In this document: piece by piece, positions 9,064-18,346 of the stretch | Numbering within the stretch: the first letter of the stretch is position 1 | Layout of the letters: each line of letters opens with the position of its first letter | Assembly: GCF_022549495.1 (NCBI RefSeq) | Contig: NZ_JAKZGD010000006.1 | Location: 186,001 to 250,000 of the forward strand | DNA from: Acinetobacter sp. ANC 4805 | Lineage (GTDB): Bacteria > Pseudomonadota > Gammaproteobacteria > Pseudomonadales > Moraxellaceae | Reading direction: 5' to 3' | DNA length: 64,000 nt | Position numbers and translations under genes: made by a program | The notes under the pieces: model-generated | Databases searched by the model: none | What the model was told of the DNA's origin: nothing | What the model saw: only the letters and a program-made list of their open reading frames with translations

Positions 9064-9615
9064 TTAATTTAATCCACGCTCAGCTTTGAAACGCTCTAAA
9101 TTTCGCACCGCATCCTGATAACGAGATTGCACTCTGCTGCTATTGATACGCAAATCGTATAAACGCTTTTTATAATCATCTCGATCTTTAACTGCGAGAT
9201 CCTTGCGCTCTAGTTCTTTCAAATAATAGTTAATATCACTTTGTGAACGATTGAACTCTGAATTTGCCTGATAATAATTATTGGCAACTTGATAGTAACT
9301 TCTTAAAGACTCTCGTTTATCCAAAGGGCAAACACGAAAGTCTCCACGACCTTCTAAAGCTTCATTAAAAATATTCTCTGGACGACAGTAATAGTCTAAA
9401 CCTTGTTGATAGCCTTTTTCATATAGGCTTTGATTTGGGACTACGTTCGCTTTTTGACACGATGCATAATATTTATCTAAACGAGACTCATGTCCAGCAG
9501 CACCATCTTTTTCACCCACATTCAACCAATTTGCAGTTTTACATTGCTCGACATTCATTGCCGCACAACCAGAAAGTACAGCAGATAAAGTCGATAAAAG
9601 TAAAATAGCTTTCAT
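9064..9615 (-). CDS. DUF2799 lipoprotein
   Basis: A 183-residue lipoprotein with lipobox LSGC (cleavage before the Cys in VLSGCAAMN). The mature part begins with a conserved Cys-Trp segment (CKTANWLNVGEKDGAAG), the signature of DUF2799, continues with a second cysteine-rich stretch (YYCRPENIF) and ends in a charged coiled-coil from about residue 110. Function unknown; the family is outer-membrane or periplasmic. An AGGAAG ribosome-binding site precedes the ATG. Confidence 0.82.
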   Translation of the reverse strand: MKAILLLSTLSAVLSGCAAMNVEQCKTANWLNVGEKDGAAGHESRLDKYYASCQKANVVPNQSLYEKGYQQGLDYYCRPENIFNEALEGRGDFRVCPLDKRESLRSYYQVANNYYQANSEFNRSQSDINYYLKELERKDLAVKDRDDYKKRLYDLRINSSRVQSRYQDAVRNLERFKAERGLN

Positions 9616-9654
9616 AAAATTCTTCCTATTATTATCGTATTAACTACAAACACA

Positions 9655-10089
9655 TTACATTGTAATGACAGGATACTGAGTGCTTTGCTCATCATTTAAG
9701 TCAGGTTGCTGCCATACATCGTATAAGGGAATTTTTACATCCAAAGCCAATGGTAACTTTTTAGGATTAAATTGCATATGCTCTAAAGACATTCCCCAAG
9801 CAATCACATCAATATCTAAACTAATATGGTGTGATGGGCGAATACGCCCCGACTGCTGTTCCAACTGTTTTAATATTGCAAAAATTTCATCAACAGTATG
9901 ATGGCTTCTTAACAAACATGCAGAATTCCAATAATCAGCACCAATCCCATCTCGACATGGAATTTGATAAATTGGTGAAAACTCCACTGTCCCTAAAGCT
10001 AAAATTTGTGCATAAGCAAACGTGAAATTTTGTTGCTGCTGAGTATTACTCGCCAGTGCGAGCGCAAAAATTGTTTCTGTTGCGTTCAA
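9655..10089 (-). CDS. folK: Hydroxymethyldihydropterin pyrophosphokinase FolK (short form)
   Basis: Transfers pyrophosphate from ATP to 6-hydroxymethyl-dihydropterin in folate synthesis. The N-terminal ALASN matches the family's ALGSN, and GRIRP..HISLDIDVIAWG matches the R..PR.LDLDIL ATP/Mg region, with the two Asp residues present. At 144 residues it is a little shorter than usual (about 160). It starts with TTG at 10089, inside the last 44 bases of folB, with AGGA upstream, so the pair is translationally coupled. Confidence 0.85.
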   Translation of the reverse strand: MNATETIFALALASNTQQQQNFTFAYAQILALGTVEFSPIYQIPCRDGIGADYWNSACLLRSHHTVDEIFAILKQLEQQSGRIRPSHHISLDIDVIAWGMSLEHMQFNPKKLPLALDVKIPLYDVWQQPDLNDEQSTQYPVITM

Positions 10090-10426
10090 GGCGAATTCCT
10101 ACTGCATTAGCTTGTGCAATGATGGCTGGTTTTCGAATCGTGATACTAATCGACTCAATTGAAGGAAAAGTGGTAAATAGACTCTCAAGAACGAGTTGGG
10201 CAGCATGTTCAATCAATTTTGGTTGTGCTGCTTGAATGACTTGGGCTGCAAGTTCGCAGATTTGCGCATAGTTGAGCGTATCATCTAGCTCATCTGAATT
10301 TGCAGCCTGTGTCAGATCATTATGAATGGTAAGATCTAGCATTAAAGGTTGAATAATTTGACGTTCCCAGTTGAAACAACCAATTACCGTATCAACTTTT
10401 AACCCTTCAATAATGATGGCATCCAT
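10046..10426 (-). CDS. folB: Dihydroneopterin aldolase FolB
   Basis: Cleaves dihydroneopterin to hydroxymethyl-dihydropterin and glycolaldehyde. 126 residues. Conserved features are VDTVIGCFNWER (active-site Glu after Trp), LNYAQI and the C-terminal ITIRKPAII with the catalytic Lys. It overlaps folK by 44 bp, placing two consecutive folate steps on one message. Confidence 0.92.
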   Translation of the reverse strand: MDAIIIEGLKVDTVIGCFNWERQIIQPLMLDLTIHNDLTQAANSDELDDTLNYAQICELAAQVIQAAQPKLIEHAAQLVLESLFTTFPSIESISITIRKPAIIAQANAVGIRLERNRNNFCARTGE

Positions 10427-10452
10427 AATGACCTAATATACCAATAAATAAA

Positions 10453-11751
10453 TTAATGCTTTAAGAATGAAGCAGGTTCAATATTGTGAACCATTTTCAA
10501 ACGTTGGTCAGCATAAATATCAGTATATGGTGCAAGAACACGCATGAAACGATCAAAATATAACATTTGCTTAAATAATAATGCGAAGTCACGTGGGAAT
10601 TTAATGCCATGACGTTCACCCACGCCAATCATATCCATCATGATATCATTTAGATCAGCAGGATTAGAACTCAGAATTTCTTGAGGATCTGCCAATAGAA
10701 CACCACTAAACAAACGCTCTAAATCATCAGCAAGCACTTGAGTATCAATTTTTTGATGGGTCATCCCCATTTTGAGCATGTTCTCAGCCATTGCGGTGTA
10801 ATTGGTGTGCTGTAATGCATCCATAAATGCCATACATGCTGTCCAAACCTCAGGATTCAGTTGTCCAACAATCCCAAAATCAATAAAACCAATACGACCA
10901 TCTTCAAGTAGCATTAGATTTCCAGCGTGTAAATCAGCATGGAAACTCTTACATAACATGAGGCTACCAAACCAAGTATTCATTGCAGTAATGAGAACTT
11001 GTGTTGGATCTTTTGCATATTTTTTAACAACATCAAAGTCAGTTAATGACACACCATACAAACGTTGCATGGTCAACACACGACGCGTAGAAAATTGGTG
11101 ATAAACTTTTGGTGCAGTTGCTGCCTGATTGCCAGAAACATTCAAATATTGAATAAAATCATCCAAATTTTGTGCTTCTTCAATGAAATCAACCTCACGT
11201 ACCATTCGTGTTTTGATTTCATCAACAATATCAGAAAGTGATGCAAATTTGATTTTAGGAACAGCTTTTTCTAAAATCTTGGTTGCCCAATGCACCACAT
11301 TTAAGTCGGTATATAAAATGGTTTCAACACCAGGCTTCTGTACTTTTAACACCACATCTTCGCCAGTCACCAATCGAGCAGCATGTACTTGTGCAATTGA
11401 AGCTGAACCTAGTGGTTTTTCATCAATAAAACTAAAAATTTCATTGAGATTTTTCCCTTCAAACTCATCAGCCAAAACCTGCTGAATATAGCTAAATGGT
11501 AAACTCGGTGTTTGATCCAAACAGCCTTGGAATTCTTGAACATATTCACGCGGAAATAAAGACGGCGTACTCGCGATGAATTGCCCTAATTTAATATAAG
11601 TAGAACCCAGTGACTCAAATGTCTCACGCATTAGTTTTGCATTACTTGGTTTCTCAGTTGCATATTTTACACCCGCTTGTGCTGCAACAATAACTGTTTC
11701 ACCAATACGTGCAACAGAACGTAATCCATCGAATAAAATATTTCTTTTCAT
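10453..11751 (-). CDS. UbiB/ABC1-family atypical kinase
   Basis: A 432-residue member of the ADCK/UbiB protein-kinase-like family. The diagnostic KxGQ motif is present (YIKLGQFIAS), as are the Ala-rich nucleotide loop (LGSASIAQVHAA), the Lys of VVLKVQKPG, the Glu-rich EVDFIEEAQN helix, the catalytic HADLHAGN and the metal-binding DFG (GFIDFGIVG). Family members support ubiquinone synthesis or lipid homeostasis through ATPase activity. Acinetobacter genomes usually have another UbiB beside ubiE/ubiJ, so this is probably a second family member. Confidence 0.85.
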   Translation of the reverse strand: MKRNILFDGLRSVARIGETVIVAAQAGVKYATEKPSNAKLMRETFESLGSTYIKLGQFIASTPSLFPREYVQEFQGCLDQTPSLPFSYIQQVLADEFEGKNLNEIFSFIDEKPLGSASIAQVHAARLVTGEDVVLKVQKPGVETILYTDLNVVHWATKILEKAVPKIKFASLSDIVDEIKTRMVREVDFIEEAQNLDDFIQYLNVSGNQAATAPKVYHQFSTRRVLTMQRLYGVSLTDFDVVKKYAKDPTQVLITAMNTWFGSLMLCKSFHADLHAGNLMLLEDGRIGFIDFGIVGQLNPEVWTACMAFMDALQHTNYTAMAENMLKMGMTHQKIDTQVLADDLERLFSGVLLADPQEILSSNPADLNDIMMDMIGVGERHGIKFPRDFALLFKQMLYFDRFMRVLAPYTDIYADQRLKMVHNIEPASFLKH

Positions 11752-11809
11752 AATCTTTCATTGCCATCACAGATGGCAGTAGTGTAGCAAATTTTGTTCA
11801 TTTTACCGA

Positions 11810-12583
11810 TTAAGTTGCCTGACAAACTGGACAATTTGCATCTTTTTCAAATTGCAGAATACGCTGAGACAGATTTAAACCATTCCAAACTAAGAGTTTT
11901 TGTTTAAGTGGCGTTAAACCTAGCCCTAAGAATAGTAATGTGTGATGTGCTTGTAATGACGCCATAATGACAGGTGTGGTTGCAAGTACACCAGACTCAG
12001 CACAACGTAACCCTTCGTTTGCATGCTCTTCCTTAGGGAATAGACATTCGTAACATGCAGAATCTGTATCAGCCATGAATAATTGTCCTTCAAAGCCAAT
12101 TGCTGATGCACTGATCAAAGGAACTTGATGTTTTTTACAGACCATATTGACTAAATAGCGTGTTGTAAAATTATCACAACCATCTAAAACAACATCTTGA
12201 TGCTGCACTAAATCATCAGCATTAGTCTCGTCAAAACGACTGTTTTGATAACTAACATGTATATGAGGGTTAATCTCTTGTAAATGTTTGGCTAATATTT
12301 CAGCCTTATACCGCCCAAGATCATTCCCAGTAAACGCAATTTGTCTTTGCAGATTACTCATTTCAATCGTGTCTGTATCAATAATTGTAATTTTACCCAC
12401 ACCTGCTCGCGCAAGTAGCTCGGCGCTAGTACAACCTATTCCCCCTGCACCAATAATTAAAACATTCGCGAGTTTTAATCGTTCTTGTGCGTCTATGTCC
12501 CAACCATCTAATAAAATCTGACGACTATAGAGATGCATTTCCTCATTACTTAGTTCAAATTCGTTTTCTGAATGATTTGACAC
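11810..12583 (-). CDS. moeB: MoeB/ThiF-family adenylyltransferase
   Basis: E1-like enzyme that adenylates the C-terminal Gly of a ubiquitin-like sulfur carrier (MoaD, ThiS). The Rossmann ATP site is IIGAGGIGC, followed by the Arg-bearing SNLQRQIAFT, the catalytic Asp in DGCDNF, and two CxxC zinc pairs (CYEC and CPVC). The RCAESGVLATTPVIMAS segment is MoeB-like. 257 residues, no rhodanese extension. The start is GTG. ThiF cannot be excluded because no mo- or thi-operon is adjacent. Confidence 0.85.
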   Translation of the reverse strand: MSNHSENEFELSNEEMHLYSRQILLDGWDIDAQERLKLANVLIIGAGGIGCTSAELLARAGVGKITIIDTDTIEMSNLQRQIAFTGNDLGRYKAEILAKHLQEINPHIHVSYQNSRFDETNADDLVQHQDVVLDGCDNFTTRYLVNMVCKKHQVPLISASAIGFEGQLFMADTDSACYECLFPKEEHANEGLRCAESGVLATTPVIMASLQAHHTLLFLGLGLTPLKQKLLVWNGLNLSQRILQFEKDANCPVCQAT

Positions 12584-12828
12584 ATTGATTCTCTAAATTG
12601 TTTTTAACAGTATTAGATTTTATGTATGTGGATGTAATTAGGAAAGGAAATTCTATTATTTGAGTTGATTTAGCTTTGACAATCCCCTTTTTTTACCCCA
12701 ATATTTTATACACTCATTAACAGCTTAATAAAATCAATAAGTTACAACTTAGGTCAAAAACTTTGGGTATTTACTCAATTTTCTTGATAAACCTATGTTT
12801 TAGCTTATTTTATTGATTCTATTTTACT
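12584..12828 (+). promoter_or_regulatory. CRISPR leader region
   Basis: AT-rich region abutting the first repeat on the side opposite the degenerate repeat, so it is the leader. It contains a perfect IHF consensus (AATCAATAAGTTA, 12732-12744) and a second near-consensus site in reverse orientation (12806-12818, one mismatch) close to the first repeat. Two IHF sites are what type I-F spacer acquisition needs to bend the leader. Confidence 0.65.
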
Positions 12829-14478
12829 GTTCACTGCCGTATAGGCAGCTTAGAAAAACTGAGCAAGCATAGCCAAAGCTTGAATGTCGTTCACTGCCGT
12901 ATAGGCAGCTTAGAAAGTATCAGGTAATATTTCAAATTTAGCAACAGCGTTCACTGCCGTATAGGCAGCTTAGAAAATCTGGTGGTACTGAAGTAAAACC
13001 ATACTCTGGTTCACTGCCGTATAGGCAGCTTAGAAATTTCAGGCACTGACTATCTTATCTATTTAGATGTTCACTGCCGTATAGGCAGCTTAGAAAAATG
13101 TCTCCATGTGCTGAAGAACTTTAACAAGGTTCACTGCCGTATAGGCAGCTTAGAAACATGTGAATGGCAGCAAGTCGGTTTTTACGGCGTTCACTGCCGT
13201 ATAGGCAGCTTAGAAAACCTTTTGAATACCCATTGAAGAACTTGAAATGTTCACTGCCGTATAGGCAGCTTAGAAAAAACTGTTTGAATATCTGCCATTG
13301 AATTTCATGTTCACTGCCGTATAGGCAGCTTAGAAAATTATCTAGCAAAAGAACAGATCCTTTCGCATGTTCACTGCCGTATAGGCAGCTTAGAAAAAAA
13401 ACTGTTGCTAACCGTAGCAAAATGGGTGGTTCACTGCCGTATAGGCAGCTTAGAAAAAAGCGTTATAAGCTTTGGTATAGCTTGGATTGTTCACTGCCGT
13501 ATAGGCAGCTTAGAAAATAAAGATGCGGGCGTTGGTCGAACGTCCCTCGTTCACTGCCGTATAGGCAGCTTAGAAAACTCGTATTGCCGCTGATCGAGAG
13601 GTAAATACGTTCACTGCCGTATAGGCAGCTTAGAAATCCCTTTCTCTCGCTTCGAAATTCGATTACGCGTTCACTGCCGTATAGGCAGCTTAGAAAGCAG
13701 TAAGGCGAGCTTTAAGTCTCGTGCTGGTGTTCACTGCCGTATAGGCAGCTTAGAAATAAGTGATGTGAACCGCACGCCGTTTCATCGCGTTCACTGCCGT
13801 ATAGGCAGCTTAGAAATGAACAAATTAAAACGGCGCTGCAGGATCTTCGTTCACTGCCGTATAGGCAGCTTAGAAAAACACGATCAGGAAACATTGCCTC
13901 GGCAATATGTTCACTGCCGTATAGGCAGCTTAGAAAATCCAAAGAACATAACGCCATAATTTTGGCTTTGTTCACTGCCGTATAGGCAGCTTAGAAAATA
14001 CAAAGGAACGGCAAAAGTTCTAGTTGTAGGTTCACTGCCGTATAGGCAGCTTAGAAAATTGGATACATCAACGTCGTAAACCTGAAGATGTTCACTGCCG
14101 TATAGGCAGCTTAGAAAAATAATCTCAACATCACCAAGCATTTTTATGCGTTCACTGCCGTATAGGCAGCTTAGAAACTGAGTTACAAGCTTTTGCTCGT
14201 GGTCTTTTAGTTCACTGCCGTATAGGCAGCTTAGAAACGCTAATTTTTGTTCCCTGTTGATCATATGCAGGTTCACTGCCGTATAGGCAGCTTAGAAATG
14301 TTATTGTCGTGCCATCGTCCAACTTGCTGAGTTCACTGCCGTATAGGCAGCTTAGAAAGTCGTTTGTAGTCCACGCTGTCGTAAATACGTGTTCACTGCC
14401 GTATAGGCAGCTTAGAAATCTACGCACAGCTATGACTGACGCAATGATAGGTTCACTGCCGTATAAGCAGCCTGAGTC
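12829..14478 (+). CRISPR. Type I-F CRISPR array, 28 repeats, 27 spacers
   Basis: The 28-base repeat starts GTTCACTGCCGTATAGGCAG and ends CTTAGAAA; the inner palindrome CTGCC/GGCAG forms the Cas6f hairpin. 27 copies are identical. The 28th (14451-14478) is degenerate in its 3' half (AAGCAGCCTGAGTC), marking the trailer end and so the leader at the left. Spacers are 32 bases except two of 33 (13937-13969 and 14238-14270). No spacer repeats another by eye. No cas gene lies in the window; the flanks are moeB and a hydrolase, so any machinery must be elsewhere. Confidence 0.98.
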
Positions 14479-14491
14479 AGTCACAATCACA

Positions 14492-15274
14492 TCATTCTGT
14501 TGAGATATTCTCAAGAATTAGATTTGCCACACCATGTGGATCTTTCCACATCGGTACATGCCCCCAACCTTTCGGCTCCACCCATTTCAGTTTCGTTGGT
14601 AACTCATTTTTCATTTGGCAATTGTTCCGAGTTAATAACCAATCGTTTGTACCAAAAGCGATCGTCAATGGAATTTTTATATTCTGCCCATCAATGAACC
14701 GACCTGCATTTGAAAATGTTCGTTCGAAATCAGATGCGTTATTAAAATCATTCAAAGAACTTACAGCATCTAATTCAGGAATGTTTCGACCACCAATACC
14801 AATTGGAATAGCTAACAGCAATTCCCGACACACAGCAAATTTCATTAATCGTCTAGAGAACGTTGGCATACGCTTTATTGCATGTCTCATACTAAAGAAA
14901 ATTGTTTTTACATGTGTTGGGGACTCATGCCATAACCCTGCTGGAGAAATTGCAACGACAGAACTCGCCAGACCTGTACGGGCTGCTTCTAAAGCCATCC
15001 ACCCACCCATTGAATTTCCAACAATATCTACAGGTTCATGGATACCCATTTCCCGAAGTTGTTCTGCCAATGCCTCAACTAGATTTTGAATAGTAGGCTC
15101 TTTATTTGAATCAAATTTTGGACTATCTCCAAACCCTGCAACATCAAAGGCAATCACTCGACGCGATTGACTCAGTATTGGAACAATAGGATTCCATGCT
15201 TTATGTGACATCCCAATACCATGTAGCAATACCAATGGTCGTCCTGACCCAACATCCAACCTATTCCACATCAT
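14492..15274 (-). CDS. Alpha/beta hydrolase
   Basis: A 260-residue cytoplasmic hydrolase of the lactonase/esterase type. The oxyanion region is LLHGIGMS, the nucleophile elbow GNSMGG, the acid residue probably in FGTNDWLL and the catalytic His in GWGHVPMW. The start is ATG 15274 with AAGG six bases upstream; an in-frame TTG at 15280 is less likely. Its stop codon lies only 14 bp from the trailer repeat of the CRISPR array, converging on it. Substrate unknown. Confidence 0.85.
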   Translation of the reverse strand: MMWNRLDVGSGRPLVLLHGIGMSHKAWNPIVPILSQSRRVIAFDVAGFGDSPKFDSNKEPTIQNLVEALAEQLREMGIHEPVDIVGNSMGGWMALEAARTGLASSVVAISPAGLWHESPTHVKTIFFSMRHAIKRMPTFSRRLMKFAVCRELLLAIPIGIGGRNIPELDAVSSLNDFNNASDFERTFSNAGRFIDGQNIKIPLTIAFGTNDWLLTRNNCQMKNELPTKLKWVEPKGWGHVPMWKDPHGVANLILENISTE

Positions 15275-15424
15275 TTCCAACCTTATTTTATTGTTAACTG
15301 ATTTAATCCATTAAACGTTTAGAAATTAGAGCATTCATCAACTTAAGTCAGTGACTCAAAACAAGCATTAACTATTTTATATGTCACTGAACTGACATTC
15401 ATCAATATCTATTGAGTGACCATT

Positions 15425-16453
15425 TTACTGGTCATGTATAATTTCATACGCTTGTGCTCGCAATAAATCTTCTTTTGTCGCAAATGTACTATTACGAAGT
15501 TGATCAATTGATTGCTGTTTATTGGAATCACTCGCATTGCTTTTAAGAATCTGTTCGCGCGCAGATAAATAGCTATTTACCTGCATTTGCCATCCAGCTT
15601 CTTCTTGATCAACTTTTTCTAATCTGTCTGCCGCCTCAGCACCTAACAAGCTTTCTCGCATATTACGAAGCTCTTGTGCTGAACCTCCTTTTTCTTGAAT
15701 TTCCTGTGTAAGCTGCTGTAGTTCAGCAAATTGCATTGACACTCGAACCCCATCAGCCAATGTTGATGGAAGTTTGTCAATCAGTGTTGCTAACTCACTC
15801 GCTTTTTGCTGAGCATTTAATGTTTTATTGGCGTGAATACGCATTTGATCAATATTAAATTGATTCAAGTTCCGTTCATTTCCGAATAACGCATTAATTT
15901 CTGCTGAATTAAAGAACTGCTGCTGAACTTTGTACATTTGATTAAGTACTTTTTGAAAACCTTCAGCATCTCCCGTTTTAAAATCACTGGTAGCTTTTAA
16001 ATTTTTTAAGGCATGGGTATATGCAACATACTGATCTAGTAAATAACTCGCATAACTTGAAGCAGTGTCAGGTAAAGTCGCTTTAAGATATTGTCGAATA
16101 TCAGAGATAAGTGCGGTTTCTGTTTTTTCACCTAAACTAGAAAAGAAATAATCAAAACAGCTACGAATACCTACGGTTAAAACTAACTTTCCCTTTGCAT
16201 CGACTTCAATTGGACAGTCAATTTCAGTGCCTTGTAAAGACGGCGCAAGTGTTGGCATTTTTGCTTGATGATTCCCTCCAATTATATTTTTTGTATGATT
16301 ATTTTCGGAAAGAGTTTGATTTTGTTGATTGAGGTCATTCTGATGCTTTTGCGCTTCTGGTTTAAATATAAAATAGATTAAAACCAATGAGAGCAGTAAA
16401 CATGCCATCAAACCTAAGAAAATGAGTCGATTATTCAAAAGTTTAGTGTTCAT
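15425..16453 (-). CDS. lif: Lipase-specific foldase (Lif)
   Basis: Membrane-anchored periplasmic steric chaperone that folds the partner lipase before type II secretion. One N-terminal transmembrane helix (about residues 9-29), a variable polar linker, then mini-domain 1 with the Lif signature RSCFDYFFSSLGE (family RxxFDY(F/C)LSALGE), followed by a long helical arm rich in Gln, Glu and Lys. 342 residues, typical. It lies 80 bp downstream of the lipase gene in the same direction, with AAGGA before the ATG. Confidence 0.93.
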   Translation of the reverse strand: MNTKLLNNRLIFLGLMACLLLSLVLIYFIFKPEAQKHQNDLNQQNQTLSENNHTKNIIGGNHQAKMPTLAPSLQGTEIDCPIEVDAKGKLVLTVGIRSCFDYFFSSLGEKTETALISDIRQYLKATLPDTASSYASYLLDQYVAYTHALKNLKATSDFKTGDAEGFQKVLNQMYKVQQQFFNSAEINALFGNERNLNQFNIDQMRIHANKTLNAQQKASELATLIDKLPSTLADGVRVSMQFAELQQLTQEIQEKGGSAQELRNMRESLLGAEAADRLEKVDQEEAGWQMQVNSYLSAREQILKSNASDSNKQQSIDQLRNSTFATKEDLLRAQAYEIIHDQ

Positions 16454-16533
16454 AATTCCTTGATCTATTTATAATTCCATTTTAAGCCACTTTGAAAATT
16501 AAGGGAGTAAATCACACTCCCTTAATATCTAAA

Positions 16534-17550
16534 TTAAAGCCCCTGATTTTTCAAACGATTTGCTTGTGTGCGGTAAGGTGTAACTGGATTTTGCAAGAAA
16601 CCAACTAAACCCAAAACTTGATTTACCTCATCCAAATGGTTGAATGCATAGTTATCACGAATAACTGTACCTAAATGACTTGAACAACGTGGAACTAGAC
16701 CATCATTTTCACTAGAAATCAGTAAAGACGTTGCAGCTAATGCATAATCTAATGGATCGAGTGCATTAGTAAATGGGCTCGTTCCACTCCATGAATAGTA
16801 ACGGACACCATTGACCGATTCTGTACCTGAGCCACAAGCTGTCGTTGGAACAGCGGCTGGAAAACGTTGATTAAAGTTCGCCGAGCCACGTGTCGTCAAT
16901 GAGTTTAATCCTGCTAGCGCATTTTGGTCATAATAATGACCAGAACCAATTCCAACTAAAGAAAAGAATGCATTTACACCTGCCGCAATGAGCGGAGTAA
17001 CCGCAGGTCCTACTGGAGATTGCGTGATTGAATAGATAACATCCGCAACATCTGAACCTTTAGTTGGGCCACCTACTGCGGTAACGGAAGCAACTTTATT
17101 TGGCAATAAACTGGCAACGTAACGAACCGATTGCGAGCCATGACTGTGACCAATCAGATTAACTTTTTGAGCCCCCGTAATTGCGAGTACTTGTTTAGTT
17201 TGTAGCAATAATTGTTCACCCCGTACTTCTGATGAATTAAAAGAAGCCTGTTGTGCTACAAATACATTTGCCCCATTTCCAACCAAGTCCTCCGTAATTC
17301 CATTCCAATATTGCAATGGACCTACCGCAGAAAAACCTGCCATTCCATGAGCCAATAAAATTGGATATTTGGTTTTTGCATAACTCGATGTAACATTTGT
17401 ACTACCGCCAACTGAACAAGTGCTCACGTTACAATTTTGCCATGATGCTTTTGGCGCTAGAAAGTCAAACAAACCTGCATGTACCACAGATCCGCTAGTT
17501 GCTAACATACCCACCATCAACGCCATAGCATTTAAATATTTTTTCTTCAC
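16534..17550 (-). CDS. lip: Secreted triacylglycerol lipase, family I (Lif-dependent)
   Basis: A 338-residue extracellular lipase. The signal peptide ends at VVHA-GLF. The oxyanion segment is LLAHGMAGF, the nucleophile Ser136 lies in GHSHG, the acid is Asp283 (ENDGLV), and the base His305 (NHLDEV). Cys239 and Cys289 probably form the conserved disulfide, and the Asp residues near the C-terminus match the Ca2+ site. The start is GTG with AGGAGC upstream. The foldase gene follows; export would use the type II system whose GspE lies at the left of the window. Confidence 0.93.
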   Translation of the reverse strand: MKKKYLNAMALMVGMLATSGSVVHAGLFDFLAPKASWQNCNVSTCSVGGSTNVTSSYAKTKYPILLAHGMAGFSAVGPLQYWNGITEDLVGNGANVFVAQQASFNSSEVRGEQLLLQTKQVLAITGAQKVNLIGHSHGSQSVRYVASLLPNKVASVTAVGGPTKGSDVADVIYSITQSPVGPAVTPLIAAGVNAFFSLVGIGSGHYYDQNALAGLNSLTTRGSANFNQRFPAAVPTTACGSGTESVNGVRYYSWSGTSPFTNALDPLDYALAATSLLISSENDGLVPRCSSHLGTVIRDNYAFNHLDEVNQVLGLVGFLQNPVTPYRTQANRLKNQGL

Positions 17551-17912
17551 ATTCTGCTCCTAGCATTTTTCATTTTTATTACAAAAGCTTAGTCTTCAAA
17601 TTTGTATGCGGACTCATTCCAAGCATACAAATGACTTACAAAATGATGCTCCTGAGAAATATTGTACGTTTTTTAGACTAAAACAAAGTGCGCCAAAATT
17701 TTGATTGATTCAGAGAATTCCGATGAATGTACATTTTAAAATTACAAAGATTAGATTTTTGATGAAACAGTTTAAGCAGCTTTAAAATGGAATTTTCTTA
17801 AAATTATGCTTATATCTAATTGTAATTATCAGTATTTTATTAGTCATTTTTATTTATATATATTGAGTAAATCTCAGATTTTTAGAATTAATTTATAAAA
17901 TACTCAATCATA
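17551..17912. other. Intergenic region upstream of the lipase gene
   Basis: About 360 AT-rich bases that should carry the lipase promoter. I see no open frame with a start signal and no operator I can name. Confidence 0.35.
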
Positions 17913-17940
17913 AAAAAAGCCCATTTTTAATGGGCTTTTT
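17913..17940 (-). terminator. Intrinsic terminator of the 64-residue membrane protein gene
   Basis: Stem AAGCCCAT with ATGGGCTT; on the minus strand it is followed by a run of seven T. It lies 10 bases past the stop of the gene at 17951-18145. Confidence 0.8.
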
Positions 17941-17950
17941 TAGCAAAAAA

Positions 17951-18145
17951 TTAATGAAGCGCAAGTTCATCATCTTTGGCAAGTACTACCGAGGCAAGTA
18001 TTGGAATACCAAGAATAATTGGCATTGCAATAATCCATAGATCTGTTGTTAATTTACTGGAGAAGAAAAATTGAATGACTATAGCAGCCAAGATTAGTAC
18101 AGAAAGTAGGACAGCCGTGAAGCGAATTGCAAATTTAAGAAGCAT
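17951..18145 (-). CDS. Small two-helix membrane protein, unknown
   Basis: 64 residues with two predicted membrane segments (about 8-28 and 37-57) and an acidic tail ending KDDELALH. AGGA lies eight bases before the ATG and a strong terminator follows, which supports a real monocistronic gene. I do not recognise the family. Confidence 0.6.
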   Translation of the reverse strand: MLLKFAIRFTAVLLSVLILAAIVIQFFFSSKLTTDLWIIAMPIILGIPILASVVLAKDDELALH

Positions 18146-18346
18146 TTCTAATCCTATGTGATTGTAATGGTTAGTTTGAGTATACGCCTTGTATTACATT
18201 TCATGTATCGATTTTTTATTATAAAAACAGTTGTTCAAATGATTTTTTAAATCGTTCAGTCATCTTAATCGCAAAAAATAGTGGTTCTTATTCAGCCTAG
18301 ACATAAATCTTAGCTTATAAGAACCTCAAACAAACCCTATAAATGC

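Noticed and set aside
13121..14514. Several open frames with a repeated FLSCLYGSE peptide or VHCRIGSLE
   Set aside because: They are translations of the CRISPR repeat; the 60-base period is a multiple of three, so frames stay open by chance. No start signals.
14622..15089. 155-residue frame opposite the alpha/beta hydrolase
   Set aside because: Antisense to a gene with clear catalytic motifs.
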